DNA of 13,586 nt from Pseudomonadota bacterium (GCA_030597865.1 JAUVQZ010000051.1:1-13586); one strand, 5' to 3'; counted from the stretch's first letter, positions 7,337 through 13,502 are shown. Numbers and translations are program-made. Notes: a model not told the origin generated them from the sequence alone.

Positions 7337-7384
7337 TGAAACATCTGTTCACATATCATATGGAAATATAGCTGTCAACATATC
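7337..7384 (-). promoter_or_regulatory. promoter and probable operator of the ArsR-family gene
   Basis: On the minus strand a perfect -35 TTGACA (7378-7373) is followed after 17 bases by TATGTG (7355-7350), a weak -10. These elements lie in two near-identical 13-bp direct repeats, GATATGTTGACAG (7384-7372) and GATATGTGAACAG (7357-7345). Downstream of the -10, TGAACA-GA-TGTTTCA forms an imperfect dyad resembling the AT-rich TGAACA/TGTTCA operators of SmtB/CadC-type repressors. Binding here would block the promoter. The gap 7385-7544 holds only one dispersed repeat copy besides this. Confidence 0.55.
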
Positions 7385-7457
7385 GCCGGGTTCCAGGCAA
7401 ATACGTAGGGGCAGATAGCAGACCCGGCCGTCGGCCCCGCCCTGCCACAAGGCGTTA

Positions 7458-7476
7458 CCCTGAGCCTGTCGAAGGG
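7458..7476 (+). repeat. single copy of dispersed 19-bp repeat (arm of the 10136-10179 hairpin)
   Basis: CCCTGAGCCTGTCGAAGGG is identical to the right arm of the hairpin at 10161-10179. It lies between the ArsR-family gene and the nhaR-like gene, with no second arm nearby. Confidence 0.85.
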
Positions 7477-7544
7477 CTGATTTTCCCCACCAACATCACC
7501 ATGTATCCACCGAACCAATAACCAGCTGCCGATCCCAGACTTTC

Positions 7545-8453
7545 TCACCTGCAATCGAAAAAAAGCCTTTTCTGTGCCGACTCTGAAATAGCGGCCACAG
7601 CGGGATGTCTGATAATCCGTTCCACGGAGATGGCATAGAATTTTTCCCTGATATCCTGGGTTCGGCCAACAACCTGGACCTGATACTGTGATGCCACCTC
7701 TCCCTCAATAACGGTTGGCGCCACAAAGATACCTTCACCCTCCTGGCCAAAAACTTTCAGCAGGGCACTGTCGTCAAATTCGCCAATTATTATTGGTTGC
7801 ACGGCAATTCTTTCAAACCACTGGTCAAGCATGCCCCGTAATGAGCTCATGGCCATGGGCAAGAGCATGGGTGCCCCATTAAGCGAGTGGGGAAAGCCGT
7901 CCTGAAGTGGTTTGGCAAGCCTTTCCACCCCAAAGAAGGAAACACCGCACTCGCCCAGGAGGTGACTGTAGGCCTTAATGCTTAAGGAGGAACGAAGGGG
8001 GGTATCTGTCAAGACCACGTCCAGGTGATGGAGGGACAACTCGGCCAGCAGATCCTGGTCCTTACCCTCGTGGCAGATCAGCCGCACCTGTTCAGGGAGC
8101 TGTGCTGTTGGGGCCAGAAGTTTGCGGGCCACAAGTTTTGGCACCACATCAACGATGCCCACCTTCAACGATAGGGGGCCTGCCCCCGGACGGCCGCGCA
8201 GGGAGTCCATCATTTCCCGGCCCAGGGAAAATATCTCATCGGCATAGCGAAAGACAAGGTGGCCCATGTCAGTGGGCTCAAGGTTGCGCCCCATGCGCTT
8301 GAAAAGTTTAGCCCCCAGACTTTCTTCCAGCTTGGATAATTGTGCACTCACCGTGGATTGGGCCAGGCTGAGCTTGCTGCTGGCGGCGGTGATGCTGCCC
8401 TCCCGCATGACAGTCCAAAAATAAAACAGGTGATGATAGTTGAGCCATTCCAT
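7545..8453 (-). CDS. nhaR: LysR-family transcriptional regulator, NhaR-like
   Basis: A 302-residue regulator when begun at the ATG at 8453 (MEWLNYHHLFYFWTV), the length of E. coli NhaR. An upstream in-frame TTG (8501) has less support. The N-terminal helix-turn-helix covers about residues 1-62 (GSITAASSKLSLAQSTVSAQLSKLEESLG), followed by LFKRMGRNLEPTDMGHLVFRYADEIFSLGREM, which closely matches NhaR. The effector domain retains the NhaR signatures GECGVSFFG, GEFDDSALLKVFG, IFVAPT and ERIIRHPAV. In E. coli NhaR senses sodium and activates nhaA and other envelope-stress genes. No nhaA lies in this window; the divergent neighbour is an HPF-like gene, so the target here is unknown. It is transcribed away from that gene, with a LysR-type dyad about 60-77 bp upstream of its start. 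Orthology to NhaR by resemblance is strong; the physiological role is inferred. Confidence 0.88.
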   Translation of the reverse strand: MEWLNYHHLFYFWTVMREGSITAASSKLSLAQSTVSAQLSKLEESLGAKLFKRMGRNLEPTDMGHLVFRYADEIFSLGREMMDSLRGRPGAGPLSLKVGIVDVVPKLVARKLLAPTAQLPEQVRLICHEGKDQDLLAELSLHHLDVVLTDTPLRSSLSIKAYSHLLGECGVSFFGVERLAKPLQDGFPHSLNGAPMLLPMAMSSLRGMLDQWFERIAVQPIIIGEFDDSALLKVFGQEGEGIFVAPTVIEGEVASQYQVQVVGRTQDIREKFYAISVERIIRHPAVAAISESAQKRLFFDCR

Positions 8454-8511
8454 AAGGTGATTACCCCTGAACCTCAGCCCGTTTATGGACATGTCTGCCA
8501 AAACCGGCCCT

Positions 8512-8530
8512 CTGTCAATATTGTTGACAG
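8512..8530. promoter_or_regulatory. LysR-type dyad (T-N11-A) upstream of nhaR-like gene
   Basis: CTGTCAA-TATTG-TTGACAG is a perfect inverted repeat with 7-bp arms and contains TCAATATTGTTGA, a T-N11-A box with dyad symmetry as bound by LysR-family proteins. It lies 59-77 bp upstream of the nhaR-like start, in the divergent gap with the HPF-like gene, and is therefore a good candidate autoregulatory site. The TTGACA on the minus strand could also serve as a -35 element. Confidence 0.55.
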
Positions 8531-8613
8531 GTCACGACTTAACAGTCGGCCCCTTGCCCCTGCCGGTGAGGGGGATTTCTGATGAAACTCTTCATTCCGC
8601 AAACCGTGACATG

Positions 8614-8631
8614 CCCTGAGCCTGTCAAAGG
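8614..8631 (+). repeat. variant copy of the dispersed 19-bp repeat
   Basis: CCCTGAGCCTGTCAAAGG matches the repeat at 7458-7476 and 10161-10179 with one G to A change, in the gap between the nhaR-like and HPF-like genes. A small dyad, GCCAGG-CC-CCTGGC (8638-8651), follows. Confidence 0.75.
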
Positions 8632-8706
8632 CGCTGCGCCAGGCCCCTGGCTCCTTGGGGATATTTAGTTTCGATTTTTTCGAACCATTATAGCATGATT
8701 ATCTAT

Positions 8707-8735
8707 TTGACCTAATACTTCCCCCGCTTTATTTT
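8707..8735 (+). promoter_or_regulatory. candidate sigma-70 promoter for the HPF-like gene
   Basis: TTGACC (8707-8712) and TATTTT (8730-8735) are separated by 17 bp. Transcription would begin near 8742, leaving a leader of about 55 nt before the ATG at 8797. The match is moderate and the region is AT-rich, so this is only a candidate. Confidence 0.35.
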
Positions 8736-8796
8736 TTTCCTCAATGATATGGAACATATGCAACGCAGAGCACTCAACCCATTTGAGGAGTTTGCC

Positions 8797-9171
8797 ATGA
8801 AGATTGATGTGACGATGAACCAGACCTGTTCGGACAATACAATTTCCTGCCAGATGGTGCGCCGGGTACGGTTTGCCCTGAGCCGGTTTGGCACGGCCAT
8901 CCAGATTATTACAGTCCGCATAACAGATATAAATGGCCCCAAGGGCGGCGTGGATACACGATGTGTTGTGTCAGTCAAACTGGCCTCAGGCAGGGAGGTG
9001 GTGGTGCGGGGTGAAGGGGAAAATAACTTTTCCACCCTGAACTACTGTCTGTCCCGGGCAGGCAGAACGATCAGCCGTCACCTGGAGCGCCGTCGCGATA
9101 CACCAATCAGGATGAGTAGGCGCAGGAAGGCCGTTGAAGATGGGGCTGACCAGGTGTTGCGTCAAGGATGA
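8797..9171 (+). CDS. short HPF/RaiA-like ribosome-associated protein
   Basis: I start this at the ATG at 8797 (MKIDVTMNQT), because GAGGAG lies six bases upstream; an earlier in-frame ATG at 8749 has no ribosome binding site. The product is 124 residues. The centre, VRITDINGPKGGVDTRCVVSVKLASGREVVV (about residues 40-70), is the signature strand pair of the HPF/RaiA S30AE-like fold, followed by a helix (NYCLSRAGRTISRHLERRR) and a very basic tail (RMSRRRKAVEDG). Such proteins bind the 30S decoding region and stabilise idle ribosomes under stress. It lacks the C-terminal dimerisation domain of long HPF. It diverges from the nhaR-like gene and precedes ccsB by 125 bp. The family is clear; ribosome hibernation is inferred, and some family members of this short type have no proven role. 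Confidence 0.8.
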   Translation: MKIDVTMNQTCSDNTISCQMVRRVRFALSRFGTAIQIITVRITDINGPKGGVDTRCVVSVKLASGREVVVRGEGENNFSTLNYCLSRAGRTISRHLERRRDTPIRMSRRRKAVEDGADQVLRQG

Positions 9172-9243
9172 AACGGCCAATAGCCACCGATAACTTTATA
9201 GAATCTTTCTTCCCCAGGCCGAACCTCTGCCTGCTGCGAAACT

Positions 9244-9275
9244 TCCCCTGGCAGGGGTGGCCATTTTCCAGGGGA
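9244..9275. repeat. stem-loop between HPF-like gene and ccsB
   Basis: TCCCCTGG (9244-9251) pairs with CCAGGGGA (9268-9275), an 8-bp stem. Inside, CCCCT (9245-9249) can pair instead with AGGGG (9253-9257), so two mutually exclusive hairpins are possible. It ends about 20 bp before the ccsB start. No T run follows, so it is not a clear terminator; it could influence ccsB translation or reduce read-through. Confidence 0.4.
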
Positions 9276-9296
9276 GAGTAAAAAAACGGAGTCATT

Positions 9297-10130
9297 ATGG
9301 ACAGTTCACAACTGCTGGGTATCACAACCTTTGTCTACTTATTATCGGCGCTCCTCTATGTCGGTCTCTTTGTGTTTCGGGCGCCAAGACTTGGTCTGGC
9401 CGCGACCACGGCAACAGTCATTGCCTTTGTGGTCAATACGGCTGGCATCGGTCTGAGGTGGGTTGAGTCGCACCAGTTTGGCATCGGCTATGCCCCCCTG
9501 TCAAATATGTACGAATCCCTGGTCTTTTTTGCCTGGTGCATCGCCATCTTTTATCTATGGGTGGAGTATAGATACAAAAACAGTTTTCTTGGCGCCTTTG
9601 CCATGCCCTTTGCGGCGCTGGCCATGATACTGGCGGAGATGAAAAACCCGGCAATCACCCCCCTGGTGCCGGCCCTGCAAAGCAACTGGCTCATCGTCCA
9701 TGTTGTTACCTGTTTCATCGGCTACGCCGCCTTTGCCGTGGCCTGCGGTTTTGGCGTCATGTACCTGTTGAAGAAATGGAAAGAAGAGCGAAACGACACC
9801 GGCAAACTCCTGTCACAATTACCCCCCCTGAAAATAGTTGATGACATAATCCATAAGTCCCTGGTTTTCGGTTTTTTATGGCTTACGGCCGGCATAATCA
9901 CCGGCGCAGTATGGGCCAATTCTGCCTGGGGAACCTATTGGAGCTGGGACCCCAAGGAGACCTGGTCTCTGATCACCTGGTTTGTCTATGCCGCTGCCTT
10001 ACATTTCCGCTTTACCAAGGGCTGGGGGGGATCAAGGATCGCCTGGTTTTCCATCTTCGGCTTTGCCTCGGTGATGTTCACCTATTACGGGGTCAACTAT
10101 CTCCTCTCAGGGCTGCATAGTTATGGATGA
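9297..10130 (+). CDS. ccsB: cytochrome c biogenesis protein CcsB (CcsA/ResC-type heme delivery and ligation subunit)
   Basis: A 277-residue polytopic inner-membrane protein with about eight transmembrane helices. It belongs to the CcsA/CcmC/CcmF heme-handling superfamily used in System II cytochrome c maturation. The Trp-rich heme motif is WGTYWSWDPKE (residues 211-221). Candidate heme-ligand histidines are H135 (WLIVHVV), H236 (AALHFRF) and H274 (GLHSYG), and the family segment FGIGYAPLSNMYESLVFFAW (61-80) is present. It exports heme and, with ResB, attaches it to CXXCH apocytochromes in the periplasm. ATG has CGGAG seven bases upstream. A ResB partner is not in the window; the gene stands between the HPF-like gene and a chemoreceptor gene. 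Family assignment is firm; note that the name ccsB is used for this subunit in many genomes while others call it ccsA/resC. Confidence 0.93.
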   Translation: MDSSQLLGITTFVYLLSALLYVGLFVFRAPRLGLAATTATVIAFVVNTAGIGLRWVESHQFGIGYAPLSNMYESLVFFAWCIAIFYLWVEYRYKNSFLGAFAMPFAALAMILAEMKNPAITPLVPALQSNWLIVHVVTCFIGYAAFAVACGFGVMYLLKKWKEERNDTGKLLSQLPPLKIVDDIIHKSLVFGFLWLTAGIITGAVWANSAWGTYWSWDPKETWSLITWFVYAAALHFRFTKGWGGSRIAWFSIFGFASVMFTYYGVNYLLSGLHSYG

Positions 10131-10135
10131 TAAAT

Positions 10136-10179
10136 CCCTTCGACAGGCTCAGGGACCGGCCCCTGAGCCTGTCGAAGGG
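10136..10179. repeat. perfect 44-bp hairpin built from two copies of a dispersed repeat
   Basis: CCCTTCGACAGGCTCAGGG (10136-10154) and its exact reverse complement (10161-10179) flank a 6-nt loop, ACCGGC. The arms are 19 bp without mismatch. Single arms recur at 7458-7476 and 8614-8631. It lies 5 bp after the ccsB stop codon, where a hairpin would protect the mRNA end or help termination, but no T run follows on either strand. This sequence type resembles short REP-like intergenic repeats found in many unrelated bacteria. Confidence 0.9.
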
Positions 10180-10309
10180 TGTTCGGACAACCTCAGCATT
10201 GAACCGGATGCCTTAACTATTTAGCCGCCAAAGCAATATTATCAATGGGCTGGTTTGAAATCGACTTTGCCAACACCACGAAACATTACTTCATCTCTAA
10301 GGAAAAAAA

Positions 10310-12235
10310 GTGCACTGGAAAAACCTTACCATCGGCAAGAAGATTTTTTGCGGCTACACCATTGTCCTCCTGCTGCTGACCCTCCTCGGCACCATCAGCT
10401 ATTATGATGTGGGGCTCGTTGTTCGCAATGCCTCAGAGGTCATTGACGGCAACAGACTGCGGCGGCTGTTCACTGAAAAAGAGATTGACCATCTCAAATG
10501 GGCGGCAGAGGTCCAGACCCTCCTGCTCGACAATAATGTCAGCCGCCTTGACGTTGAGACAGATGACCATAAATGCGGTCTCGGCACATGGCTCTACAGT
10601 GAACAGAGGGAAAAGGCCGAGGACCGGGTGCCAAGCCTTGCCCCCCTCCTCAAAGAGCTGGAGGAGCCCCATCGCCTTCTCCATGAATCCGCCATCGAGA
10701 TCAGCAAGGTCTTCAAGCAGACGGATGCCAGCCTGGCCATCCAGCTCCTGAAGGTCGAGCTGGCCCACGTTGCCTGGGCCAGCCGTATCCGTGATGGCAT
10801 CATCAGTGGCAGCGCCAGCTTAAACAACGTCGAGACGGATCCCAAAAAATGCGGCCTGGGCAAATGGCTTATCTCGGAAGATGGCAGACGAATCTATGAC
10901 CAGGGGGATGACTATTTTAGAGGCATCTGGGATTCCATCCCCACCACCCATGACGTTATGCATCAATCCGCCCTCCTCATCAAAAAGGCCCTGGCCGCTG
11001 GCAATAGAGGGGAGGCAACCCGTATTTTCCAGGAGCAGACCGCCCCCTTGCTGGTCGATACCCTCAAGAAACTTGAGGGACTGGAGCAGATACTGGAGGA
11101 TGACCTGCATAGAATGGCCCAGGCAGAAACCATCTATGCCCAACAGACCCTGCCGAACCTGGGCACGGTCCAGCAACTCCTTGCACAGCTCCGTAAAGAG
11201 ACAGCAGGGAATATCATCACCGAGGATGTCATGCTGGCTGAGGCCCGGTCAACCAAGCTGGAGGTGGCCATTGTTGCCGCTGTAACGCTGCTCATCGGCA
11301 TTGCCATTGCCTTTTTAACGGCAAAGGGTCTGGTAGCCCTGCTCTCAAAAGTGGTGGTCCGGCTGAGCCAAAGTTCAAGGGAGGTTACCTCGGCCTCGGC
11401 ACAGATTGCCGAGGCAGGCCACACCATGGCAACAGGGGCCTTGCAACAGGCCGCCACCCTGGAGGAGACCTCCTCCGCCCTGGAAGAGATATCTGCCCTG
11501 ACCCGCCACAACACCGAAAACAGCAAGCGGGCCGACACCATCATGCAAGGGACGAAGGATAATATTGGCACGGCCGCACAATCCATGCGGGACCTGTCTT
11601 TTTCCATGGCAGAAATTTCCACCGCCAGTACGGAAACCCGCAAGATAATCAAGACCATTGATGAAATAGCCTTTCAGACCAACCTGCTGGCCTTAAACGC
11701 CGCCGTTGAGGCTGCCAGGGCCGGAGAGGCGGGGGCCGGATTTGCCGTGGTGGCAGAGGAGGTCAGAAATCTGGCCATGCGGTCAGCGGGAGCTGCCAAA
11801 AACACCTCAACCCTTATCGACTCCACGGTGGAGAAGGTCAATGCCGGAGTGGAACTGCTTGAAAAGGCAAATGAATCCTTTGAGCTGGCCGCCAGCTCAT
11901 CAGACAGGGTGAGTACCCTGGTCACCGAGGTAGCCACCGCCTCCATCGAACAGGCCCAGGGCATCGAAGAGATAAACAGGGCGGTCTCTGAAATTGATAA
12001 GGTGACCCAGGACAATGCCGCAACCGCCGAACAGTCAGCCTTAACAGCCGAAGAACTCACGGGCCAGTCCCTGGCAATGACTACTGTTGTTATCGAGCTT
12101 GAAAAAATGGTTGGCAACAGGAACACAGGGCAGGTGGGGCCAGGAACACCTGTGCCCCCAAACCATGGGCAACCACGGCCGAAAGACCTTCCCCACCAAC
12201 AAATTACCCTCAACAAAGGATCTAATTCCCCTTGA
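10310..12235 (+). CDS. methyl-accepting chemotaxis protein with tandem periplasmic CZB-like zinc-binding units
   Basis: A 641-residue chemoreceptor starting at GTG with TAAGGA eight bases upstream. TM1 is at about residues 11-31 and TM2 at about 317-338; the region between them is predicted periplasmic. It contains two homologous units: H61..W64, KCGLGTWL with C89, H121 and H125; then H153..W156, KCGLGKWL with C181, H214 and H218. This is the H...C...H-x3-H order of CZB zinc-binding domains, with the His-to-Cys distance 28 in both. No HAMP domain is evident after TM2. The cytoplasmic signalling domain runs from about 350 to 600 with the canonical tip EIAFQTNLLALNAAVEAARAGEAGAGFAVVAEEVRNLA (near 452-489), which contacts CheA/CheW. 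The Pro-rich tail ends without a CheR-binding pentapeptide. Zinc or redox/hypochlorite sensing is the known role of CZB; here it is inferred. A small lipoprotein gene follows after 32 bp. Confidence 0.93.
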   Translation: MHWKNLTIGKKIFCGYTIVLLLLTLLGTISYYDVGLVVRNASEVIDGNRLRRLFTEKEIDHLKWAAEVQTLLLDNNVSRLDVETDDHKCGLGTWLYSEQREKAEDRVPSLAPLLKELEEPHRLLHESAIEISKVFKQTDASLAIQLLKVELAHVAWASRIRDGIISGSASLNNVETDPKKCGLGKWLISEDGRRIYDQGDDYFRGIWDSIPTTHDVMHQSALLIKKALAAGNRGEATRIFQEQTAPLLVDTLKKLEGLEQILEDDLHRMAQAETIYAQQTLPNLGTVQQLLAQLRKETAGNIITEDVMLAEARSTKLEVAIVAAVTLLIGIAIAFLTAKGLVALLSKVVVRLSQSSREVTSASAQIAEAGHTMATGALQQAATLEETSSALEEISALTRHNTENSKRADTIMQGTKDNIGTAAQSMRDLSFSMAEISTASTETRKIIKTIDEIAFQTNLLALNAAVEAARAGEAGAGFAVVAEEVRNLAMRSAGAAKNTSTLIDSTVEKVNAGVELLEKANESFELAASSSDRVSTLVTEVATASIEQAQGIEEINRAVSEIDKVTQDNAATAEQSALTAEELTGQSLAMTTVVIELEKMVGNRNTGQVGPGTPVPPNHGQPRPKDLPHQQITLNKGSNSP

Positions 12236-12267
12236 TGGGGACTACATTCAACACTAAGGAGAACACA

Positions 12268-12507
12268 ATGAAAATTTTGGAAAAGACACCCCTTTCCCTG
12301 GCGTTATTACTCAGAGCCATCATGGCAGCAGCACTGTTTTTGGGATTGTTTGCCCTGACCGGCTGTGAACAGGCTGAACAGGTTATGGAAAAAACAACCC
12401 AATCAATGGGCGATGGGTCTGGTGGCCAGGGGGAGTCTGATGACGACGATGACGATGACGAAAAGGATGGCGATAACGAATCTGATGAAGAAGGTGAAGA
12501 AAAATAA
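12268..12507 (+). CDS. small lipoprotein with poly-Asp/Glu tail
   Basis: A 79-residue protein started at the ATG at 12268, which has AAGGAG seven bases upstream; a preceding in-frame TTG overlaps the chemoreceptor stop and has no such site. Residues 1-32 form a lipoprotein signal with an unusually long N region (Arg at 16) and lipobox LTGC (C33). After a short linker (EQAEQVMEKTTQSMGDGSGGQGES), the tail is almost wholly acidic: seven Asp in a row, then EKDGDNESDEEGEEK. Such tails bind divalent cations or basic partners and are otherwise disordered. I do not recognise a family. It lies 32 bp after the chemoreceptor and is probably co-transcribed. The Asp run is encoded by mixed GAC/GAT codons, a sequence prone to length change. 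Confidence 0.7.
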   Translation: MKILEKTPLSLALLLRAIMAAALFLGLFALTGCEQAEQVMEKTTQSMGDGSGGQGESDDDDDDDEKDGDNESDEEGEEK

Positions 12508-12843
12508 AAACACAGGCGCCAAAAACAAAACAGCCAACCTGGTAAAGGCGTAAGTGCCGTCATGGCGGACCGCCAAGGCATTGAGATAGATTATTGTCTC
12601 GATACCTTGGCGTGTTTGGATCGTGGTGAATTAGATAAAAATGTAGTTGTTCAAACTTGATCTGACAGTTTTGCTGATAAGGCATTATCACATCTGACAT
12701 TCACAGTAGTAACCTTCACCGAAGGGCAGTTTGGAATAGCCAGATATTAGGTGTGGCAATATTAACGACCGGAATCACTTGCCGCCCACGGAATCCAACC
12801 CCGCAGGGCCGCAGGCGTTTACTGGTTAAAGCTTGTTTCTTCA
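12508..12843. other. 336-bp stretch without a recognisable gene
   Basis: It lies between the acidic lipoprotein gene and higA, which face each other. It holds the hairpin at 12571-12612 and a 32-codon ATG frame (12562-12660, MADRQGIEIDYCLDTLACLD...) in the same frame as the lipoprotein but without a good ribosome binding site. On the minus strand an open segment without a start (12688-12774) reads GYSKLPFGEGYYCECQM before its stop and might be a gene remnant. A short dyad, GATAA-GGCA-TTATC (12675-12688), and a direct repeat CCGCAGG with one base between copies near 12803-12817 are also present. I see no tRNA, attC site or promoter that I could defend. Confidence 0.5.
12571..12612. repeat. strong 16-bp stem-loop downstream of the lipoprotein gene
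   Basis: CGCCAAGGCATTGAGA (12571-12586) pairs with TCTCGATACCTTGGCG (12597-12612), with one C/A mismatch and one G-T wobble and a 10-nt loop. It begins about 64 bp after the lipoprotein stop. On the plus strand it is followed by TGTTTGG, too poor in T for a textbook terminator, but it may still end or protect the chemoreceptor-lipoprotein transcript. Confidence 0.6.
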
Positions 12844-13134
12844 TTATGCATGCATTGTAATAGGCTCAATCTCGTCGAGATTAATGACTTTCTTTGCATG
12901 CCAGAGGTTATAGTTGTCTTGCATTGCTAACCAGCTTTCTGCTGAACGCCCCAATCCTTTGGAAAGACGCAAAGCCATTTCAGGACTTATGCTGCTTTGT
13001 CCTTTTATAAGGCGCAAAAATGTTGAAGGGGAGACCTTGAGTTTCATTGCGACACTACGGTAACTGAAGTTGAATGGCTCAAGATAAATATCTTTGATAA
13101 ACTCTCCAGGGTGTGGTGGGTTGTGCATAGTCAT
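12844..13134 (-). CDS. higA: HigA-family antitoxin
   Basis: A 96-residue helix-turn-helix antitoxin. It begins MTMHNPPHPGEFIKDIYLEP, the typical HigA/VapI opening, followed by the HTH (FSYRSVAMKLKVSPSTFLRLIKGQSSIS, about residues 23-50) and the conserved MALRLSKGLGRSAESWLAMQDNYNLWHAKK segment. It binds and neutralises HigB and represses the operon promoter. The ATG at 13134 shares one base with the toxin stop (TAATG) and has GAGGA ten bases upstream, so the pair is translationally coupled with the toxin gene first, as usual for higBA. Base composition is AT-richer than the neighbours upstream, suggesting acquisition. Confidence 0.93.
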   Translation of the reverse strand: MTMHNPPHPGEFIKDIYLEPFNFSYRSVAMKLKVSPSTFLRLIKGQSSISPEMALRLSKGLGRSAESWLAMQDNYNLWHAKKVINLDEIEPITMHA

Positions 13135-13412
13135 TAGTGGTAGTCCTCATAGTCAACGATATAGGCATTGCCATCTTTGAATTTAAAAACGATTCGCCAG
13201 TTTTTGTTTACATCTATTGCCCATAATCCTTTTTTACCTCCTTTTAATTGATGGAGACGGAAGCCTGGGATGTCCATATCCTCAATGCATTTTGCTGTGT
13301 CTAAAGCAGTTAGTCGCATTCTAATTTTTTGTTTGTGCCCAGGTTTTATACCAGCAAGGCTTCCTGACTCAAAAAATCTGTGCAGCCCTTTGTGTCTAAA
13401 TGACTTTGTCAT
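13134..13412 (-). CDS. higB: HigB-family toxin (RelE/ParE-superfamily mRNA interferase)
   Basis: A 92-residue toxin when started at the ATG at 13412 (MTKSFRHKGLHRFFESGS), which matches the usual HigB N terminus and length. A longer frame from 13442 would add ten residues encoded by the operator palindrome and has no ribosome binding site. Family motifs: KSFRHKGL, GSLAGIKPGHKQKIRMRLTALDTAK, MDIPGFRLHQLKGGKKGLWAIDV, NKNWRIVFKF and the C-terminal VDYEDYH. HigB cleaves mRNA on translating ribosomes; the conserved C-terminal His and basic residues used in catalysis are present. It precedes and overlaps higA by one base. No Shine-Dalgarno is visible before 13412, and a TATAAT ends six bases before the ATG, suggesting a leaderless or nearly leaderless transcript. 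Confidence 0.92.
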   Translation of the reverse strand: MTKSFRHKGLHRFFESGSLAGIKPGHKQKIRMRLTALDTAKCIEDMDIPGFRLHQLKGGKKGLWAIDVNKNWRIVFKFKDGNAYIVDYEDYH

Positions 13413-13417
13413 ATGAT

Positions 13418-13447
13418 GATTATAGTGCATGTTGCGCAACATGCACT
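13418..13447 (-). promoter_or_regulatory. higBA promoter with 24-bp perfect palindromic operator
   Basis: A perfect 24-bp palindrome (13424-13447; half-site AGTGCATGTTGC) sits directly upstream of TATAAT on the minus strand (13423-13418). The palindrome would overlap the -35 region and spacer, so HigA or HigBA binding would block RNA polymerase. No good -35 hexamer is visible. The -10 is only six bases from the higB ATG. Confidence 0.75.
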
Positions 13448-13480
13448 GCTATTTTTTGGGCTTTAGCGCCAAAGATAACC

Positions 13481-13500
13481 CGCCCAGATTCGCCCAGATT
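13481..13500 (+). repeat. tandem duplication of CGCCCAGATT
   Basis: Two exact adjacent copies of a 10-bp unit lie upstream of the higBA promoter, in the gene-free last 140 bases of the window. Confidence 0.8.
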
Positions 13501-13502
13501 GG

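Noticed and set aside
8454..8501. Upstream TTG start of the nhaR-like gene
   Set aside because: NhaR proteins begin at the MxxxNYHHLxYFW segment, which matches the ATG at 8453 and gives the family length.
8749..8796. Longer start for the HPF-like gene
   Set aside because: No ribosome binding site before 8749, whereas GAGGAG lies six bases before the ATG at 8797 and family proteins start there.
12232..12267. TTG start of the acidic lipoprotein overlapping the chemoreceptor stop
   Set aside because: The ATG at 12268 has AAGGAG at ideal spacing and starts the lipoprotein signal directly.
12780..12835. Integron attC-like site next to higBA
   Set aside because: TTTACTGGTTAAAGC and CCAACCCC do not form the paired RYYYAAC/GTTRRRY core sites, and no cassette-like neighbour is present.
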